From positions 1 through 5,668 of the forward strand of contig CACZTA010000353.1 in the NCBI GenBank assembly GCA_902783935.1: 5,668 nucleotides of DNA. The letters are read 5' to 3'. Both the position numbers and the translations under genes were made by a program. Under the pieces are notes generated by a model that was given only the letters and a program-made list of their open reading frames with translations, had not been told where the DNA came from and did not search any database. This document shows positions 5,103 through 5,668 of this stretch, one piece after another (the first letter of the stretch is position 1; each line of letters starts with the position of its first letter). This DNA comes from an uncultured Lachnospiraceae bacterium (GTDB lineage: Bacteria > Bacillota > Clostridia > Lachnospirales > Lachnospiraceae).

Positions 5103-5668
5103 ATGAAGAGTCCCGGAAAGCGGAAGCCCCTCGGGCTTCTGCTTCTTTTTTCTGTCACTGCTGCCATTTTCGTCATCCTCTATCGCCGGTTCATCACCGG
5201 CAGCGCCGTTTATCTGTATACGGACATCGGTTCCGACTCATTTACGTCGAGCTTCCCGATCCTGGTTTATCTCCGGGATCTGTTTCACCGCGCCGACTTC
5301 TCCGCCTACCACCTGAATGCGGGCCTCGGCGCTGACACTTCCCAGCTCTTCCTCAAATACCTGAACCCCCTGAAGTTTCCGCTCCTTCTCTTTTCTAAGG
5401 ATAAACTTCCCGGCGGGCTCATGCTCGCACGGTTTCTCGAGACGGCAGCCGCTGCCGGTTTTTCGTTCGGTTTTTTCAGGCGGCTCACAAAAGATGACGC
5501 CTCTTCGGTGATTGCTGCGCTCGCTTTCTCTTTTTCAGGTTATCTGACCCTCTGGAGCCAGAACCTGACAATCGGAAGCTGCATGGCGGTTTTTGCGTGC
5601 TGTATGTATCTCCTCGTCCGCGCCCTTGAAAAAAAGACGGCCTGCTCCTTTTTGCTGCTCTCAGCCGG
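5103..5668 (+). CDS. YfhO-like polytopic membrane protein, probable GT-C glycosyltransferase (partial, C-terminus beyond right edge)
   Basis: An open frame of 188 residues runs off the right edge. After a basic N-terminus (MKSPGKRKP) comes a first membrane segment at about residues 10-28, then a long loop with LYTDIGSDSFTSSFPILVYL (38-57) and YHLNAGLGADTSQ (69-81). Further hydrophobic segments lie near 103-125, 133-150 and 156-173. A DIGSD-type loop right after the first helix, followed by an N/G-rich stretch and many helices, resembles the YfhO family. In GT-C glycosyltransferases acidic residues of this first external loop are catalytic, so D41 and D45 are candidates. YfhO proteins are linked to glycosylation of wall polymers with polyprenyl-phosphate sugars. 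The gene begins 2 nt after wecE, suggesting that it handles the amino sugar, which is inference. The first codons overlap an intrinsic-terminator-like hairpin. The full length and C-terminal half are needed to confirm the family. Confidence 0.7.
   Translation, partial: MKSPGKRKPLGLLLLFSVTAAIFVILYRRFITGSAVYLYTDIGSDSFTSSFPILVYLRDLFHRADFSAYHLNAGLGADTSQLFLKYLNPLKFPLLLFSKDKLPGGLMLARFLETAAAAGFSFGFFRRLTKDDASSVIAALAFSFSGYLTLWSQNLTIGSCMAVFACCMYLLVRALEKKTACSFLLLSA
5118..5151 (+). terminator. Intrinsic-terminator-like hairpin inside the 5' end of the YfhO-like gene
   Basis: Bases 5118-5129 pair with 5133-5144 to form a 12 bp stem with one G-U pair (5122/5140) around a 3 nt CUC loop. The stem has a continuous 7 bp GC-rich core GAAGCCC/GGGCTTC. 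One C and then six U residues (5146-5151) follow, the classical layout of a Rho-independent terminator on the plus strand. It lies 18 nt past the wecE stop and within codons 6-17 of the next gene. It could end most wecE transcripts, or act as an attenuator relieved when ribosomes translate through it. The structure is directly visible; termination activity is inferred. Confidence 0.7.

Noticed and set aside
1..5668. CRISPR array, tRNA/rRNA, insertion sequence or phage defence system
   Set aside because: No regularly spaced repeats, transposase, terminal inverted repeats or defence-type domains were seen. Every long stretch is explained by sugar-nucleotide, export or membrane glycan genes.

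Overview
This is a cell-surface polysaccharide locus, probably from a low-to-mid-GC Gram-positive bacterium of the Clostridia type (Lachnospiraceae-like). That placement rests on strong AGGAG-type ribosome binding sites, consensus sigma-A-like promoters, very tight gene packing and protein style. It is an inference from composition and context, not a taxonomic assignment. By eye, base composition looks uniform across the window, with no insertion sequence, CRISPR array, tRNA or rRNA.

Left part (1-3822, minus strand): one compact operon read right to left, rfbB - rfbA - rfbC - ABC-2 permease - ABC ATPase. The ATPase runs off the left edge. The junctions are a 28 nt gap, a 12 nt gap, a 4 nt ATGA overlap and a 9 nt gap. 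RfbA and RfbB convert glucose-1-phosphate to dTDP-4-keto-6-deoxyglucose, and RfbC epimerises it toward dTDP-L-rhamnose. The reductase RfbD is not in the window. The ABC pair belongs to the Wzm/Wzt - TagG/TagH - RgpC/RgpD group, which exports finished polysaccharide chains, so the operon couples sugar-nucleotide supply to export of a probably rhamnose-containing glycan.

Middle (3823-3966): a 144 bp divergent intergenic region. It carries a near-consensus promoter on each strand: TTGCAA-17-TATAAT with an extended -10 leftward, and TGGACT-17-TAGAAT rightward. Two short overlapping dyads lie between and over the -35 boxes.

Right part (3967-5668, plus strand): a WecE/RffA-type PLP aminotransferase, which uses the same RfbA/RfbB intermediate to make dTDP-4-amino-4,6-dideoxygalactose (dTDP-Fuc4N). 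Two bases later begins a polytopic YfhO-like (probable GT-C fold) membrane protein, cut off by the right edge. A textbook intrinsic-terminator hairpin with a U-tract lies inside the first 17 codons of this membrane-protein gene. It is the most unusual element in the window.

Taken together, a shared dTDP-4-keto-6-deoxyglucose pool is split between a rhamnose branch (leftward operon) and an amino-sugar branch (rightward operon), each with its own promoter. The individual families are known. The possible novelty lies in the regulatory layout (intragenic terminator, divergent promoters at a metabolic branch point) and in what the Fuc4N / YfhO-like pair decorates.
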